Both the position numbers and the translations under genes were made by a program. From the NCBI GenBank assembly GCA_022606425.2, contig JAHDVF020000744.1, positions 62,001 to 126,000 of the forward strand: a DNA stretch of 64,000 nucleotides. The letters run 5' to 3'. This DNA comes from Lepidostoma basale (Eukaryota; Arthropoda; Insecta; Trichoptera; Lepidostomatidae). The notes beneath the pieces were generated by a model. The model did not search any database. It was not told the DNA's origin and saw only the letters and a list, made by a program, of their open reading frames with translations. Shown in pieces: positions 1-9,293 of the stretch (the first letter of the stretch is position 1; every line of letters starts with the position of its first letter).

Positions 1-19
1 AAAATATTTGTAACGTATA

Positions 20-190
20 ATATAATATTTTTGTAACACCTGATGACGTCAACATTGGTTGATGAAACAGCTGTCGTAAAGTAAAATAAATACAATTTGT
101 GATATATAACAAAGTTTTTGAATTAACAGTTATAAAATGTTAAAATATCATAGTGTTTCGGCCAAAACAATGGACTATATAATTATAATG
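20..190 (+). repeat. Penelope-type half-element, CAGCTG hammerhead family
   Basis: This is one arm of a family seen as a full palindrome at 51530-51790. It runs from the hammerhead motif to a conserved end that reads TCGGCCAAAACAATGG. It is almost identical to 25350-25510: over about 155 bases I see one substitution in the hammerhead, a 2-3 base indel and end drift. No protein is encoded. Assignment to PLEs is an inference from the hammerhead. Confidence 0.65.
30..90 (+). ncRNA. Hammerhead ribozyme motif, C3/G8 type
   Basis: The core CTGATGA is at 40-46, followed by one extra C (47). Stem II is GTCAAC (48-53) with GTTGAT (58-63) and an ATTG loop. GAAA is at 64-67, stem III is the palindrome ACAGCTGT (67-74), and the predicted cleavage is after C75. 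Stem I has two proximal pairs (AC with GT), an internal loop, then TATTTT upstream with AAAATA downstream. All core residues of the hammerhead consensus are present. Activity is not shown by the sequence. Confidence 0.75.
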
Positions 191-247
191 TTATTTTTTT
201 TATATATCATTGGACGTGGACGTTAGACGATCGAAGTGTGCACGGGA

Positions 248-396
248 GATGCCTATTGGTGGCGATGAGGTCCGCAACCCATCACACAGCGCCTCCCGTG
301 GGGGCCAAAAGAGAAGGATATAGTGCCGCATCGGAAAAAGTGTGGCAGTCCATTATTTCTGCCAACCCCTTCGGAGAGACGGCATGATGGTTATTT
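248..396 (+). mobile_element. Internally deleted RTE copy, 5' end joined to 3' end
   Basis: Positions 248-333 match the start of the RTE reading frame at 55400-55480: initiator ATGCC, GGCGATGAGGTCCGC, then the CCCATCAC and GGGGGC stretches. Immediately afterwards, 334-396 match the extreme RTE 3' end: GTGTGGCAGTCCATT, TCTGCCAACCCCTTCGG, GACGGCATGATGGTTA. Nearly 2.9 kb of coding sequence is therefore missing. The 3' part belongs to the TTAG-tailed subfamily. It could be a template-switch product or a non-autonomous derivative. Confidence 0.8.
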
Positions 397-1217
397 AGTA
401 AGATAGGTTATAATTTATAATGGAGTTTTACAAAATAAAAACCGTGTGTTTTTTAGTGTGTCGTTTCTGAAGTTTTTGACCCCTATAAAGGCATATCAAC
501 CGCCACATAGAATTTATTATAATCAGCCCTACCCGGCGTCGCAAGTTCATAAGTATGCCGTAGCGAAAGTTGAAGAAGTTGGCGCAACTTTATGATTTAG
601 TGCAAGAATTAAATTACTACGACCGCTTTAAGGCCCGGCGATATAATGAGACAATTTTTCGGATGTACACCTTTGAATTCGTGGAAGGGCAATTTGGTCC
701 AAGATAGAATGGGAGCCCAAAACTGCGGGCTTTCCGCTGCGTATATAAGTAGCGTTGTTTCGCTGAATTTTTAAGTCGTTGCCCAAGAGTAATGTGTTTT
801 TGAAAAAGGACATTTTTTTAACAACGTCATTGAAATCGCGTTACAACAGCGTTTTTTAAATTTTCCTTATCTCATTCAACGTTTTTATGTTTTTTAAACG
901 CAGAAATATAACATTTTAAAATGATTTATTAGATTTGATAATGTTAGATTTTGCTTCTTTGTTTTATTACAATGATATATGGATATATTTGCATAATGTT
1001 ATTGAAAAATTCAATCACGATTCTGTAGTTTGAAGCAATTAGGTCATAGGCGAAACGTAAAAAAACTTCTAAAAAACACGCGTTTTCATTCATACTAATT
1101 ATTTAATATAGAGTTATATATCATTGTTAAAAAACAATTAATCATACATTATATTACGTATTTCCGATATAAATTTAAAGTTTTGAAACAATAACATTAT
1201 CTTGGAGAAGCGCAATA
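397..1217. other. AT-rich DNA with two repeat scraps
   Basis: Positions 405-455 carry ATAATGGAGTTTTACAAAA, which is the terminal sequence shared by the palindromes near 7450 and 44600. Positions 1055-1180 resemble the outer arm of the TCTAGAA palindrome family (exemplar 42340-42520). The rest shows no coding signal or recognised repeat; the short open frame at 628-813 lacks any family resemblance. Confidence 0.4.
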
Positions 1218-1540
1218 AATTTAAAATTGTTCAAAAAATTATGAAAGGATCGCTGCGTTGGTTTGGACATATGGAGCGCATGGATAGAAAAATAATGGTT
1301 AGGAAAATAATGATGTAAATGGAGGACAGAGTCGAGGCACCTCGAGGAAAACATGGCATAACCAAATTAATCAAATTTTAAAGGTTGGTTATATTAGAAG
1401 TCCGAAGATTCACGTGCGTGTATGACTCGCTTTATAAATGTGGAGGAATCTAGAGAGGTGTGCCAGGATAGAGTAGTGTGGCGGTCCATTCTCTCTGCCT
1501 ACCCCTAAGTGGAAACGGCGTGATGGTTTGTTGTTGTTCA
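1218..1540 (+). pseudogene. RTE 3' fragment, GTT-tailed subfamily
   Basis: The sequence encodes the RTE C-terminus in broken frames: IMKGSLRWFGHMERMD, then GRPRKTWHNQINQILKV, then RVVWRSILSAYP. It ends ACGGCGTGATGG followed by a TTGTTGTT tail. The wording GGATAGAGTAGTGTGGCGG marks the same subfamily as 26020-26500 and 52396-55490. It is 5' truncated and decayed by indels. Confidence 0.85.
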
Positions 1541-1552
1541 AACAGTACTGAC

Positions 1553-1785
1553 GACCTTCGTGGCTGAGTGGAAAGAGCTCTGACTTCCATACCGAAGGTT
1601 CCGGGTACGATTCCCAGCGATTGCAATGTGATAGTAACACTGTCTTTGGTCTAGTGTAGAATTCTGGTGACAATAAAATAGCGATAGAATGGCTACCTAT
1701 CACATGTCACGAGAATCAATATAATAGCCAAACAATTAATTGTATACAGTTATTGGGTTCGAACGACCTGTAAGTGTTTGAAGAC
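1553..1785 (+). mobile_element. tRNA-derived SINE, family 1
   Basis: The head is tRNA-like, with an A box around TGGCTGAGTGG and a B box around GGTTCCGGGTACGATTCC, so internal RNA polymerase III promotion is likely. The body contains the family signature TTTGGTCTAGTGTAGAATTC and a GACAATAAAATAGCGATAG stretch. It ends near GTTATTGGGTTCGAACGACC. Other copies are at 4413, 16222, 18209 and 30985. The acceptor arms do not pair, so it is not a functional tRNA gene. Confidence 0.85.
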
Positions 1786-1950
1786 CATGGGCAAATAGGT
1801 GAAGTGTCGGAAGGCCACCGATAAGATGGACCGATGATGTTGTCAAAAGGGTTGGAAAATTGGAGCAGTTGGAGCAGACGAGTGAAGGAAATTGGAAGAG
1901 GCGTATATCCAGTAGTGGAAGAAAGAAGGCTAGCAAAGAAGAAGAAGAAG
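1786..1950 (+). mobile_element. Non-LTR retrotransposon 3' end, GAA tail
   Basis: The sequence is collinear with the end of the element at 5945-6205: RSVGRPPxRWTDDVVKRVGK, then EWKKLE, then ERRLAKKKKK. It ends in a GAAGAAGAAGAA tail. The GRPxxRWxDD motif is typical of the C-terminus of insect non-LTR reverse transcriptases. The 5' end is truncated and abuts the SINE. Confidence 0.7.
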
Positions 1951-2092
1951 TCAAGTTTCAAATTTTAATGTTTAATGCTTAGTTTCGTAAGCCTGAAATT
2001 TCAAAATTAATAATTCGTTTAAAAAAGTACGAAACAATGTTAATAAAAGCAAATATCATTTTTTTGCATAAATAAATGATTAATTCAATTTA

Positions 2093-2360
2093 ATTGACAC
2101 ATTCTCCGCAACAAGAAATACGGTCTGCAGCACCTTAACATGAAAGGGAAGATTGAATGTAGGCGAGGTGTGGGAAGACCCCAGATGTCATGGCTGGAGA
2201 ACATTAAAGAGTGAACCAGAATTCGGAGGGTGGGTAGTGGTTCTGGTCACTGCATCTACATCTACGTCGGTCACACTTGTCACTCTAGTCACAGGATAGA
2301 CAGGCTAGAGTGATAGTCGTCGTCGGGGGGCCCTGATATGACGCATTGAGAAGAAGAAGA
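2093..2360 (+). mobile_element. Non-LTR 3' end, GAA tail (same family as 28037-28262)
   Basis: The remnant translates as LRNKKYGLQHLNMKGKIECRRGVGRPQMSWLENIK followed by a stop. This matches the minus-strand copy at 28037-28262 across most of its length. It is 5' truncated and ends GAGAAGAAGAAGAAT. The KGKIxGRRGxGRxxxSWLxNI block is a C-terminal hallmark of insect LINEs. Confidence 0.75.
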
Positions 2361-2399
2361 ATTTAATATTAGATTTTCCTTTTTATGTAAAAACAATGG

Positions 2400-3070
2400 T
2401 TAAAATTTGGAGCAAGTAGTTGAGTTTGTATTTAGGTAGTATATTTACAAGAGATGGGCGAGTGGAGAGGGATATTGAAAGAAGGGTTGGGGCAGGCAAC
2501 AAAGTTAATGGTGCACTTAAAGTTGTCATCGCAAACAAAAACCTATCCCAAAAAGCTATAATGGCAGTGCACAATAGTGTTCTTCTACCAACCCTTATGT
2601 ATGGAAGCGAAGCATGGAACTGTCAAAAGAAGGATGAAAGTAGAATAAATGCAGTAGAAATGAAATCTCTAAGATGAATGTGTAGATACTCTTTATATGA
2701 TAGAGTGTCGAATGAAAATATAAGAAGTGAATGCGGTGCGAATGATGGTGTTATGAACAAAATAATGAAAGGATCATTAAGATGGTTTGAACCTATGGAA
2801 AGAATGAATGAAGAAAGAATGGTAAAAAAAAATTCTGTTAATGATGTAAATGGAACCAGAAATAGAGGAAGACCGAGGAAAACGTGGCACGATCAAATAA
2901 ATCAAATATTGAATGTCGGCCATGTGAGTCAAGAAATCGACGCACTTGCATGACACGATGTATGAATGTTGAGGAATCGAAAGAAATGTCAAGAAAGAAA
3001 AGTGTGGCAGTCCATTCTTTCTGCCTACCCTTTCGGGGAGACGGCGTGATGGTTAGTTAGTTAGTTAGTT
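2400..3070 (+). pseudogene. RTE 3' fragment with TTAG tail, nonsense-mutated
   Basis: Two abutting open frames (2420-2677 and 2678-2953) encode the end of the RTE reverse transcriptase: YLGSIFTRDGRVERDIERRVGAGNKVNGALK, then MYGSEAWNCQKKDESRINAVEMKSLR, then RMCRYSLYDRVSN. The break is a CGA-to-TGA change at 2675-2677. The element closes with GGAGACGGCGTGATGG and four TTAG-type units (to 3070). It is 5' truncated and belongs to the TTAG subfamily. Confidence 0.9.
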
Positions 3071-3539
3071 ATAAAACCAAGTGACCCAGATATTTGTTTT
3101 TCACGGTGTAAAACAATCATAACACAATGATGTATAAATCCATGTCACTGTTTAAAAATATATCCATTTGTTTCTTTTAAAAAATCCTTCTATCAAATTC
3201 CTAGAGGTTTTAACATTCACAGTTCTCAGCATAAGCCTTATTCTTACAATGGTCGCGTAAAAATGGTTTTTTCATATGTGAATGGCTTTCGTCGATCCCG
3301 TGTTTCCTAAATTGTCTTCTTAGGAAGAAATAAAAGGGTCGGAATTTTCCTACGAAATTTCCCGGAAAATCCACCCCATTATGTAAGATTTTCATCTATG
3401 GATACGGCGGAAAACTTCTGTTATTTTACACTCTATGCAAATCAGAATCATACTTATTGCTATCTTCATATCAATAATGGAGCAAAGTATCAGCGGTTAT
3501 TTGCGCAGTCTATGAACTTACCACATTATTTAAATCTAA
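3071..3539. other. No recognised feature
   Basis: The composition is mixed, with a somewhat GC-richer patch near 3220-3400. No open frame resembles a known family and no repeat relationship to the rest of the window was noticed. Confidence 0.3.
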
Positions 3540-3860
3540 CTAACTAGCTAACCATCACGCCGTTTCCCTGATGGGGTAGGCAGAGAGGATGAATCACCAC
3601 ATTGTTCTATCCTGACATAACTCTCGCGCATCTTTTTCATTCACACGTCGCCTTTCAGTAATTGATTAATTTGGTCATGCTTTGTCTTCCTAGAACCGCA
3701 CAAGACAGGGAAAAATGGAAGAGAATAATGAAGGAAACTGCTGCAAACCAATCCCAGGATTGAAACCAGAGAAGAAGATGTCTTACTTGGCCTTTCTCGA
3801 CTTCTTTTTCCATTCACACTACTTGCACCTAACGGCTGCAATATCAATTTAACCATTATT
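3540..3860 (-). pseudogene. RTE 3' fragment, split by a LINE insertion
   Basis: The reverse strand begins with a TTAG-type tail (CTAACTAACTAGC at 3537-3550), then CCATCACGCCGTTTCC, and continues into the RTE C-terminal coding region up to about 3692. The RTE sequence resumes at about 3786 (CTCGACTTCTTTTTCCATT) and fades near 3860. The interruption is a separate LINE 3' end on the other strand. Confidence 0.75.
3690..3790 (+). mobile_element. Short LINE 3' end inserted in RTE
   Basis: The translation reads RTAQDREKWKRIMKETAANQSQD followed by a stop and a GAGAAGAAGATG tail. The same family occurs in reverse at 50516-50790 (VQDREEWKKRIAEIATNQFQD). Flanking copies TGTCTTCCTAG and TGTCTTACTTG look like an 11-base target site duplication, which supports insertion into the older RTE copy. 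Confidence 0.7.
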
Positions 3861-3959
3861 ACTCCATCCATTTGTACTTCTTTGTGTAAAAATATAAAAC
3901 AACTAAACAAAGAAATACTAATATAAATATTCATTAATTAATTAATTATTAGAATTAAT

Positions 3960-4140
3960 AACAAATAGCCCAGGTTAGTTTTTAAATTTAAATTATTGAA
4001 TCGAATTTTAAATGCGATATATTTACATTGGTGTTTCTTTGTTTAGTTTTTATTATATTTTTACACCTGAAGATGGAGGTATCCTCTGAAACATGTCGTG
4101 TTTTTTAAATATTTTGTGGATTAAACAAAGTTATTTTCAA
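3960..4140 (+). repeat. Penelope-type UTR repeat, GGAGG hammerhead family
   Basis: The copy shares about 180 bases with the reverse-strand copy at 29800-30010, including GCCCAGGTTA, the stretch CGAATTTTAAATGCG, CTTTGTTTAGTTTTT and the hammerhead. No protein is encoded. The two copies lie in opposite orientation 26 kb apart. Confidence 0.65.
4061..4105 (+). ncRNA. Hammerhead ribozyme motif, C3/G8 type
   Basis: The core CTGAAGA is at 4067-4073 (position 7 is A, which the consensus allows), followed by one extra T. Stem II is GGAGG with CCTCT around a TAT loop. GAAA follows, stem III is the palindrome ACATGT, and cleavage is predicted after C4097. Stem I is ACAC (4063-4066) with GTGT (4098-4101). 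Every conserved core residue is present. Confidence 0.75.
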
Positions 4141-4153
4141 GTTCCTAAGTATA

Positions 4154-4283
4154 ATATTAAAACACTTTTACTAGTTTAACACCACTTCATTTTTGTTAAA
4201 GCCAACAGTTTTGCTTCAGTTAGAACTTTGTGCTTTTAACAAAAAATAAAGAGATGTTAAAATTAGTAAAAGTGTTTTAATAT
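4154..4283. repeat. Inverted repeat, 27-bp arms
   Basis: The arm at 4154-4180 (TATTAAAACACTTTTACTAG core) is the reverse complement of 4256-4283 with few mismatches, around a spacer of about 75 bases. It adjoins the preceding Penelope-type repeat and may be its mirrored end. No coding content. Confidence 0.5.
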
Positions 4284-4412
4284 CATATTTTTATTTTTCT
4301 AACATTTTCGCTGGTTCTTGGGATGCCACTTGGGCCTTTAGTGGTGTTTCCTGTTGCTTTCCACATTTGTTTACATTATTTGTTATTTGAACCCTAATAT
4401 TTTATACAACGT

Positions 4413-4567
4413 TTTAGCTATTGATTCTCGTGACATGTGATAGATGGCTAATCTGTCGCCATTTTATTGTCACGAGAATTCTACACCAGACAAAAAAATT
4501 TACAATCACAACCCGGGACCTTCGATGTGGCAGTCATAGCTCTTGCCACTCTGATGAAAAGATCATC
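4413..4567 (-). mobile_element. SINE family 1, decayed copy
   Basis: Reading the minus strand gives the decayed tRNA head (CAGAGTGGCAAGAGCTATGA), the B-box region CCCGGGTTGTGATTG, the signature TGTAGAATTCTCGTGAC and the tail with CACATGTCACGAGAATCAATAG. The A and B boxes carry substitutions, so the copy is old. Confidence 0.75.
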
Positions 4568-5150
4568 ACATTTATATAATTAATATAAATATCGGATAGA
4601 GGTTACAGATTATGTTCAAGGTTAGCAAAAATATAATACATTTATAACAAATAAAAGTTTCCAAAAAAATATATAAAATAAAATTTTTACCGTCAGTTTT
4701 TCTTGAGGGCTGTCTAGATAAAAAAAATACAAATTAAAATAATTGAATGAGCATTATTTTTATTCAATACTTTTCCGTGCTTATCTACAACCTTTTAAGC
4801 CGAAATACAAGTGGGTGTATTTATTTTAAACAGCCCTTACTTTTATAAAGACATTGTTATTTTCTATTCTCCAGTTAGATTAAGAAAATTCCATCTCAAA
4901 AACTGTAAATGCGTAAATAAATATTTAATTAATGACAACGTAATTACCTTCTGGATGATGGAATGAGGTTGTATTAATAATGTGAATTAATCACTTTGCA
5001 TAAAATAAATAAGGATGTCAAAACCTGAAGTCACCCACTTCTCTATATTCAGAGCGTTTCGAAATTAAAGGCACCTTAAAAGAGGGTGAAAATCTTCACA
5101 ATATAATGTAGCCTTATTTTAATTATATAATTAAAACATAATTTGTTTTA
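4568..5150. other. AT-rich DNA without recognised feature
   Basis: No family resemblance was seen on either strand. Open frames are short and AT-driven. Confidence 0.3.
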
Positions 5151-5152
5151 AA

Positions 5153-5425
5153 ATGTTATTAAAATTGAGCCTAGTTATAGAAATGTACATTATTTTTACT
5201 TAACTATTTTTTTAAAACTTAATACGTTATTTTTTTTATAAACTTAAGGCGTTAACACAGTGTTTACGCGTTAAGTTAAAAAAATGTAAAATACTTAAAG
5301 TTTTTAAAAAACAATTTATGATATTATTAAGTAAAAAAAATGTAAAATACTTAAAGTTTTTAAAAAACAATTTATAACAAATAAAGTACATTTCTATAAC
5401 TAAGCTAAATTTTAATAACAACAAC
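5153..5425. repeat. Inverted-repeat element with internal tandem repeat
   Basis: The outer arms at 5153-5195 and 5386-5422 are near reverse complements (AGTTATAGAAATGTAC core). Inside, a unit of about 48 bases with the core AATGTAAAATACTTAAAGT occurs twice, at 5281 and 5339, a period of 58. AACTTAAGGCGTTAA also occurs twice (5241, 5424). It looks like a non-autonomous DNA element; the class is unknown. Confidence 0.5.
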
Positions 5426-5546
5426 TTAAGGCGTTAAGATAACCAAATGATTTAACTGAAATCTCTTGACGGAAGTTCGTTTTAAATAATAATTAAATAA
5501 AACGATGTTTTTTTTATGACTGCTTCCACATTTTTCTTTATTTCGA

Positions 5547-5587
5547 CAGTGATCGGTTTCGCCAGGCTTGATGGCATCGACAGACTG
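5547..5587 (-). ncRNA. Hammerhead-like motif with an A6 substitution
   Basis: On the minus strand the core reads CTGTCGA (complement at 5577-5583), where the consensus has A at position 6. One extra T follows, then stem II GCCA with TGGC, GAAA, a short stem III ACCGAT and C17. Stem I is perfect: CAGT (complement 5584-5587) with ACTG (complement 5547-5550). The fold is preserved but the A6 change probably disables catalysis. Confidence 0.5.
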
Positions 5588-5944
5588 ATGATTCTGCCAT
5601 TCACTCTCTTCCTTATATACACATATATCAGGGTTCTGATATACATGTAACTATACAAATCGCCAATGCTAATTGCTGTGTATTTTCAAGTAACTTTCGA
5701 CGAATAATAATTTTAGTTTTCGTAAACATAAAAAGGCATTTACTTCAGAACTTTTATTCTTCGTACGCTACATAAAGTTGCTTATAAACCAGAACCTTCC
5801 TTATATACATGATACTATACAAATATTATATTTAAATACTTATGCAAAATTTACATAATTAAGGCGTTAATACTGTCGAATTGCATATAATGACGATTTT
5901 TTATGTATTTTTTAAATTTCGTATTATATAAGAGTATGACGTCA

Positions 5945-6205
5945 TGGACCGAGTGGCAAAATTGAAATGGCAATGGGCTGGACACTTGGCTAGACAGGGT
6001 GGCAACAGATGGGCACCCAGGATACTCAGTTAGAGATCATGGGAGAATAGACGAAGTGTCGGAAGGCCACCGATGAGATGGACCGATGATATTATCAAAA
6101 GGGTTGGAAAATCTTGGATGCAAAAGGGACAGGATAGAGACGAGTGGAAGAAATTGGAAGAGAGAGTGGAGGGAAGAAGGCTAGCAAAGAAGATAAGAGT
6201 ATAAT
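5945..6205 (+). mobile_element. Non-LTR reverse transcriptase C-terminus and 3' end
   Basis: The translation MDRVAKLKWQWAGHLARQGGNRWAPRILS, a stop, then SVGRPPMRWTDDIIKRVGKSWMQKGQDRDEWKKLEERVEG is the typical C-terminal region of insect non-LTR reverse transcriptases (AKLKWxWAGH and GRPxxRWxDD motifs). It ends AGCAAAGAAGATAAGAG. The copy is truncated at the 5' side and carries one stop. It belongs to the same family as 1786-1950. Confidence 0.8.
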
Positions 6206-6829
6206 ACGCAAGGGGGAATTAATTTTATTTTTAATGTTCATTTTACAAAATACAAAATAACTAGTTTATTTAAAGATATTTCACTCGTATTCCAATCAAC
6301 CTAAATTTTTTTTAAATATATTATACATAGTAAACAATAGTTAAAAAGCAACGTATATCTAAAAATTTAAATGATAATATTGATTTACTTACAATGGTTT
6401 TATATACAAGTCTCCGAAAACTCAAAACAATGATTATGTACGAGCATATAATTTTATATTACAATACTATTTATTGTCAATTGTTTTAAAATTTATTTAA
6501 GCTAAGCATTTGTTTGATTTGTGGAATTGAATAAAATCAATTATTCTGTGACTGTAATAAATCTTGGGTCAACCTTAAACTTGGATTCATCTATGATTAA
6601 ACTACAATACCTACCAGCCGTTAATGGTAATCCCACAGTGAACAAACGGCTCTCAATGCGAAACGTTAAGCAACTTTATGTAGCGTACGAAGAATAAAAA
6701 TTCTGAAGGAAATGCCTTTTTATGTTAACGAAAACTAAAATTATTATTCGTCGAAAGTTACTTGAAAATACACAGCAATTAGCATTGGCGATTTTTAATA
6801 TGTCATTCCATCTAAAATATAATAAAACT

Positions 6830-7434
6830 CCTACAAAACAGACGTTTTGAATTTTTTTAATTATTCAATATGAATTTTTATATAACTGTTCAAGAAAAAA
6901 TAAATTACCGATCATTAAACATCAAATATTTAGTTACTTGCGTAAATAATTATAATAATAGTAATATGCTTACATTTAAAGCTCCGTTTTTTGTGACGTA
7001 ATTACCTCAAGGGCGCATTAAAACGAATTTTAAAACTAAAAATCTAAATATGATCACTAAATATGCTGCATCTGAAATTCGTGAACTTGTTTAATAACCA
7101 CTATTTATACAATCGACCATAATAATAATACGCAAAATTTTAAAGCGCCGTTATCTTGACTTTATCATTAAGTGCGGATAGTGACGCATTTATAAAATCC
7201 TTAACATGGACGTTGCTTGCAGCATTGAAAAAAAAAATTGCACGTTATTTAATATGTGTGCAAGTTTTTTTTTTCGATTCTATTTAATTAGTTCATATTT
7301 TCGTTACATAGATCTAAACAGCGCAAATCATCTTTTTTTGTTTTGCATTGAAATTGATAGGGATATTATGCTCTTATTACAACGATATAAAATTTAAACC
7401 CACTTTTATATAAATATTTTTTAGTAATTAATTG
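6830..7434. other. AT-rich DNA with a shared unclassified repeat
   Basis: Positions 6969-7090 (TTTAAAGCTCCGTTTTTTG, ACCTCAAGGGCGCATTAA, GCTGCATCTGA blocks) match 38317-38412 in the same orientation. A short echo, TTTTAAAGCGCCGTTA, lies at 7139. This is a dispersed repeat of unknown class. Confidence 0.4.
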
Positions 7435-7780
7435 TTGAGGTTTTTGTTTTGTAAAACTCCATTATAATTATTATAATAATAAACGCGAATGTTTAATGGT
7501 TTAACTTTGTTTTTAATTCATATAATTTCTTATACAAATATCAGTTACAAATTTGTTTCACCTTGCGAGGGCATTTTCAAACTGAACCTAGTCGCCAAAC
7601 AATGTGTCCTTATATTGATTGACAATCAATATAAGGACACATTGTTTGGCGACTAGGTTCAATTTGAAAATGCCCTCGCAAGGCAAAACAAATTTGTAAC
7701 TGATATTTGTATAAGAAATTATATAAATTAAAAACAAAGTTAAACCATTATACATTCGCGTTTATTATTATAATAATAAT
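7435..7780. repeat. Large palindrome with outward hammerhead motifs
   Basis: Arms of about 158 bases meet at position 7622 (TTGATTG-A-CAATCAA) and are almost perfectly complementary out to CGCGTTTATTATTAT. The left flank from 7435 (TTTTGTAAAACTCC) is shared with the related palindrome at 44575-44826, whose arms have the same outer part but lack the apical 40 bases. Each arm contains a hammerhead-like motif reading outward. No protein is encoded. Confidence 0.8.
7542..7584 (-). ncRNA. Hammerhead-like motif, U3/A8 type
   Basis: On the minus strand the core is TTGAAAA (complement 7574-7580): relative to the consensus, C3 is T and G8 is A, two positions that pair in the active structure. One extra T follows, then stem II GCC with GGT, GAAA, the long self-complementary stem III ACAAATTTGT and A17. 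Stem I is perfect: CAGT with ACTG. The mirror motif on the other arm (core 7664-7670) has lost G12. Confidence 0.55.
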
Positions 7781-7822
7781 ATTTTTTAGCAAAAATTTCG
7801 ATTCTCTCAATGTTTTATTGAT

Positions 7823-8265
7823 TGAAATCTTCTTTTTCTTCTTCTAAGTGTAGGCCTTATGGTCCATTTGTTAAGAGGAATTGCCTCCTGCGAGGTCGAC
7901 ACCTGCTGTCGTTCCATCTCTTTGGTGGTCTGCCCGGCGGTCGTCTACCTTAGGGCTGGCCGTGCACCACAATGAAGGGGACTCTGAATGAATCCATTCT
8001 CCTCATGTGCGCATACCAGTATCTTATCCTTTGCCTTCTCCACCTAACGATCCATCCTCAACCTCGAATATCTCCCTTATCCGTGTATTCCCTATTCTCT
8101 CTTGCATTTTTCTTGTCAGATATATTTCTGACCGTCTTCATTTATGACACTCTGAGCGCATTTTTTTTGTGATTGTGGTGTCCGCCTTGCACATGACAGT
8201 TCGCACACAAGTCTTATAAATTCTCACTTTGCTGCTGATCTTCATGTCAGGATTTTTCCAAATAG
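7823..8265 (-). mobile_element. Non-LTR reverse transcriptase C-terminus and 3' end
   Basis: The reverse strand encodes IWKNPDMKISSKVRIYKTCVRTVMCKADTT, then RKMQERIGNTRIREIFEVED, then IRYWYAHMRRMDSFRVP, then a GRPP block, and ends in a GAAGAAGAAAAAGAAG-type tail at 7823-7845. This order is the usual end of insect LINE RT proteins. Several stops and shifts are present. A second copy of the 3' end is at 58637-58770. Confidence 0.75.
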
Positions 8266-9291
8266 ATTGAAATAAGAAAATAAAACACTTTTGCAGTTTT
8301 GATACAAACTAAATACTGCATTTAAAAGCAATCAAAGAGGAAATAGAAAATTTTCATAGTTTTTTATTTAAAAAAAATAATAATAAAATATATTACATAT
8401 TTTAAGACAACATAGAAATATGACGACAGATTGCATACATATTTTATAATTTTTAAAATTATACATAAATTACAATTTGAAGTAATTATTTTTATTTTTT
8501 CATCGTGTGATTTTGTTTCATATCCTCAAGTTTTGTTTTGAATTTAGCATAAGTGCCATTTTAAACACCTAATCTTACTTTGGAAGAAATGCTAAAGCCA
8601 GAAATATGAACTCATGAAAAACAAATTTATTATTGGGCTATTAAAGCTTTAGAACCAATGTAAGTTGATGTGAGCACATTAACTGAGAAAGCGCTGTTTT
8701 TTATTAATATAAATTTTGCACTGGTAGGTCGTGCATATTTTTAATGGCGCCTTTATGCTTCTAAAAACGTTTTTATATTTTACTACAATAATAATAATAA
8801 AAAAATTAAATACACTTACGTCGACCGTTTTCTGATTAAAATAATGTCATTACATTTAATGTGCGAGAAAAAGCAAACTTAACTGCAGAAAGTATTTTCT
8901 TTACCATTTTACATGTAATTACACCGGCCTACGAATAAAGGATGAGTCCTGCGATAATGCGGTCGGTTTTACGCAGTGAACAAACATTGTGCTGAGAGAA
9001 GGCTAAACGTGAAAAACCAAATATACGAAATATTTTCAATTTTATATTGTGAAAAGGTTAAAAGAAAATTCTCGTTTCATCCATCACTGAAGTATAGTGA
9101 AAATCACGAGATTTTTTTTTTTTACGACGTTTACAATAATAAGAAAACGTCTATAAAAGTTTTGATTATGCCATAGAATGGCACAACATGCCATTTTCAC
9201 GAAAAATAAAAATAAATAAAAATAGATGTTTTGTTATATTTTATAGGAGTGATAATACTAAAAACCTCATTAATACTCAAGCAAAGAGAAA
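8266..9291. other. AT-rich DNA without recognised feature
   Basis: No protein family, no shared repeat and no inverted repeat of note was seen. Positions 8930-9000 are slightly richer in GC. Confidence 0.3.
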
Positions 9292-9293
9292 TA

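Larger units (their letters stand above)
5545..6800. repeat. Inverted-repeat (Penelope-like) element interrupted by a LINE
   Basis: Arms of about 130 bases at 5660-5790 and 6664-6795 are reverse complements (GCGTACGAAGAATAAAA, AAATGCCTTTTTATGTT, TTGAAAATACACAGCAATT blocks). A hammerhead-like motif sits just outside the left arm at 5547-5587. The spacer holds a LINE 3' end (5945-6205), which probably enlarged the original gap. Confidence 0.55.

Noticed and set aside
3045..3070. Interstitial telomeric repeat
   Set aside because: The unit is TTAG, not the insect TTAGG, and it sits exactly at RTE 3' ends.
5265..5380. CRISPR-like array
   Set aside because: Only two units of an AT-rich tandem inside an inverted repeat; no spacer-repeat pattern.
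7464..7780. Palindromes as assembly fold-back artefacts
   Set aside because: Several independent families show it, arms carry differences, and related palindromes have different apex lengths.
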